A DNA stretch of 39,879 nt from Gemmatimonadota bacterium (GTDB lineage Bacteria > Gemmatimonadota > Gemmatimonadetes > Gemmatimonadales > Gemmatimonadaceae), in the NCBI GenBank assembly GCA_021299375.1, contig JAJTGR010000076.1, forward strand, positions 1-39,879, given 5' to 3'. The position numbers and the translations under genes are program-made. Position 1 is the stretch's first letter; each line of letters opens with the position of its first letter. Positions 39,638 to 39,879 of this stretch are shown piece by piece. The notes beneath the pieces are model-generated. The model was given only the letters and a program-made list of their open reading frames with translations, searched no databases and had not been told where the DNA came from.

Positions 39638-39879
39638 TCATTCCATGCCCGTCGGCACGTCGGACACCACGCGCCCCAGCGAATCAGGAGGGCTTGGAGC
39701 TGCCGACGGATTCCGGGGAGGGTGACGCGCGGCGTTTCTTTTTCTGCGTAGCCCCTCGAGCACCAGAAACGCGTACGCCATCGAGGCGAGCGTCACGTGA
39801 TGATGCCACCCCGGCCACGAGCGCCCCTCGAAGTGATCGAGCCCCAGCTCGTCCTTGAGCTCGCGGTAATCCTGTTCAA
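39638..39879 (-). CDS. IS701-type transposase, C-terminal fragment cut by window edge
   Basis: Reading the minus strand from 39878 gives an open frame of about 79 codons ending TGA at 39638-39640. The start ELKDELGLDHFEGRSWPGW then HHHVTLASMAYAFL is the C-terminal catalytic block of IS701/IS4-group DDE transposases; the E of DHFEGRS is the family's acidic residue. The tail is a basic/proline-rich stretch. The remaining gene lies outside the window. Between the synthase gene and this stop (39499-39637) no gene is seen. I cannot define the element's terminal inverted repeat. Confidence 0.85.
   Translation of the reverse strand, partial: EQDYRELKDELGLDHFEGRSWPGWHHHVTLASMAYAFLVLEGLRRKRNAARHPPRNPSAAPSPPDSLGRVVSDVPTGME

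Noticed and set aside
1..39879. CRISPR array or prophage
   Set aside because: No regularly spaced direct repeats with unique spacers, and no phage structural or integrase genes. The only mobile-element sign is the transposase fragment at the right edge.

Overview
The window is GC-rich, densely coded, near-origin chromosomal DNA. It carries dnaN and dnaA on the minus strand, and diverging from them rpmH-rnpA-yidD-yidC-mnmE on the plus strand, the classic arrangement around a bacterial oriC. The style suggests Gemmatimonadota (a Gemmatimonas-like organism): very high GC, many Ig-repeat lipoproteins and secreted metalloproteases, a HExxH protein next to a DUF2225 protein, and an ECF sigma/anti-sigma pair. 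That placement is an inference from gene content and style; no search was run.

Layout. Positions 1-2.3 kb hold a truncated AraC-type regulator, the RNase P RNA gene (rnpB) and a lipoprotein of unknown function. From 2.4 to 9.4 kb lies the replication-origin block: dnaN, an AT-rich DnaA-box spacer, dnaA, a second spacer with a perfect DnaA box, then the ribosomal protein L34 / RNase P protein / YidD / YidC / MnmE cluster. Both RNase P subunits are thus encoded within 5 kb of each other. From 9.7 to 12.9 kb are a zinc-protease-like protein, a DUF2225 protein, uracil phosphoribosyltransferase and a LOG-family nucleotide hydrolase. From 12.9 to 17.9 kb is a signalling island: a multi-TM PAS histidine kinase overlapping a receiver protein, a strong terminator, and a sigma54-type AAA+ protein whose sigma54-contact loop is altered. 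From 18.2 to 20.4 kb are a beta-CASP metallo-beta-lactamase RNase and a DUF218 membrane protein. From 20.6 to 26.6 kb are a leishmanolysin-like lipoprotein, a paired M16 protease (one active, one inactive subunit), a SET-domain methyltransferase with a histone-H1-like tail and a Nudix hydrolase. From 26.9 to 28.3 kb are an ECF sigma factor and its likely zinc anti-sigma factor. From 28.3 to 33.8 kb is a tightly overlapping holA-SPOR-mutS-mug operon for replication and repair. From 33.9 kb to the end are a glutaminyl cyclase, a second Ig-repeat metalloprotease, a TonB-like lipoprotein, a CBS-domain cysteine/cystathionine synthase and the 3' end of an IS701-type transposase.

The most interesting non-genic signals are (a) a bipartite origin around dnaA with an AT-rich, trio-like unwinding element enclosed by an inverted repeat, and (b) a set of long, unrelated or partly related intergenic hairpins at 2.3, 9.5, 20.5 and 33.8 kb, two of which share an identical 14-base segment, plus an 8-copy 16-bp tandem array touching the stop codon of the second metalloprotease gene.
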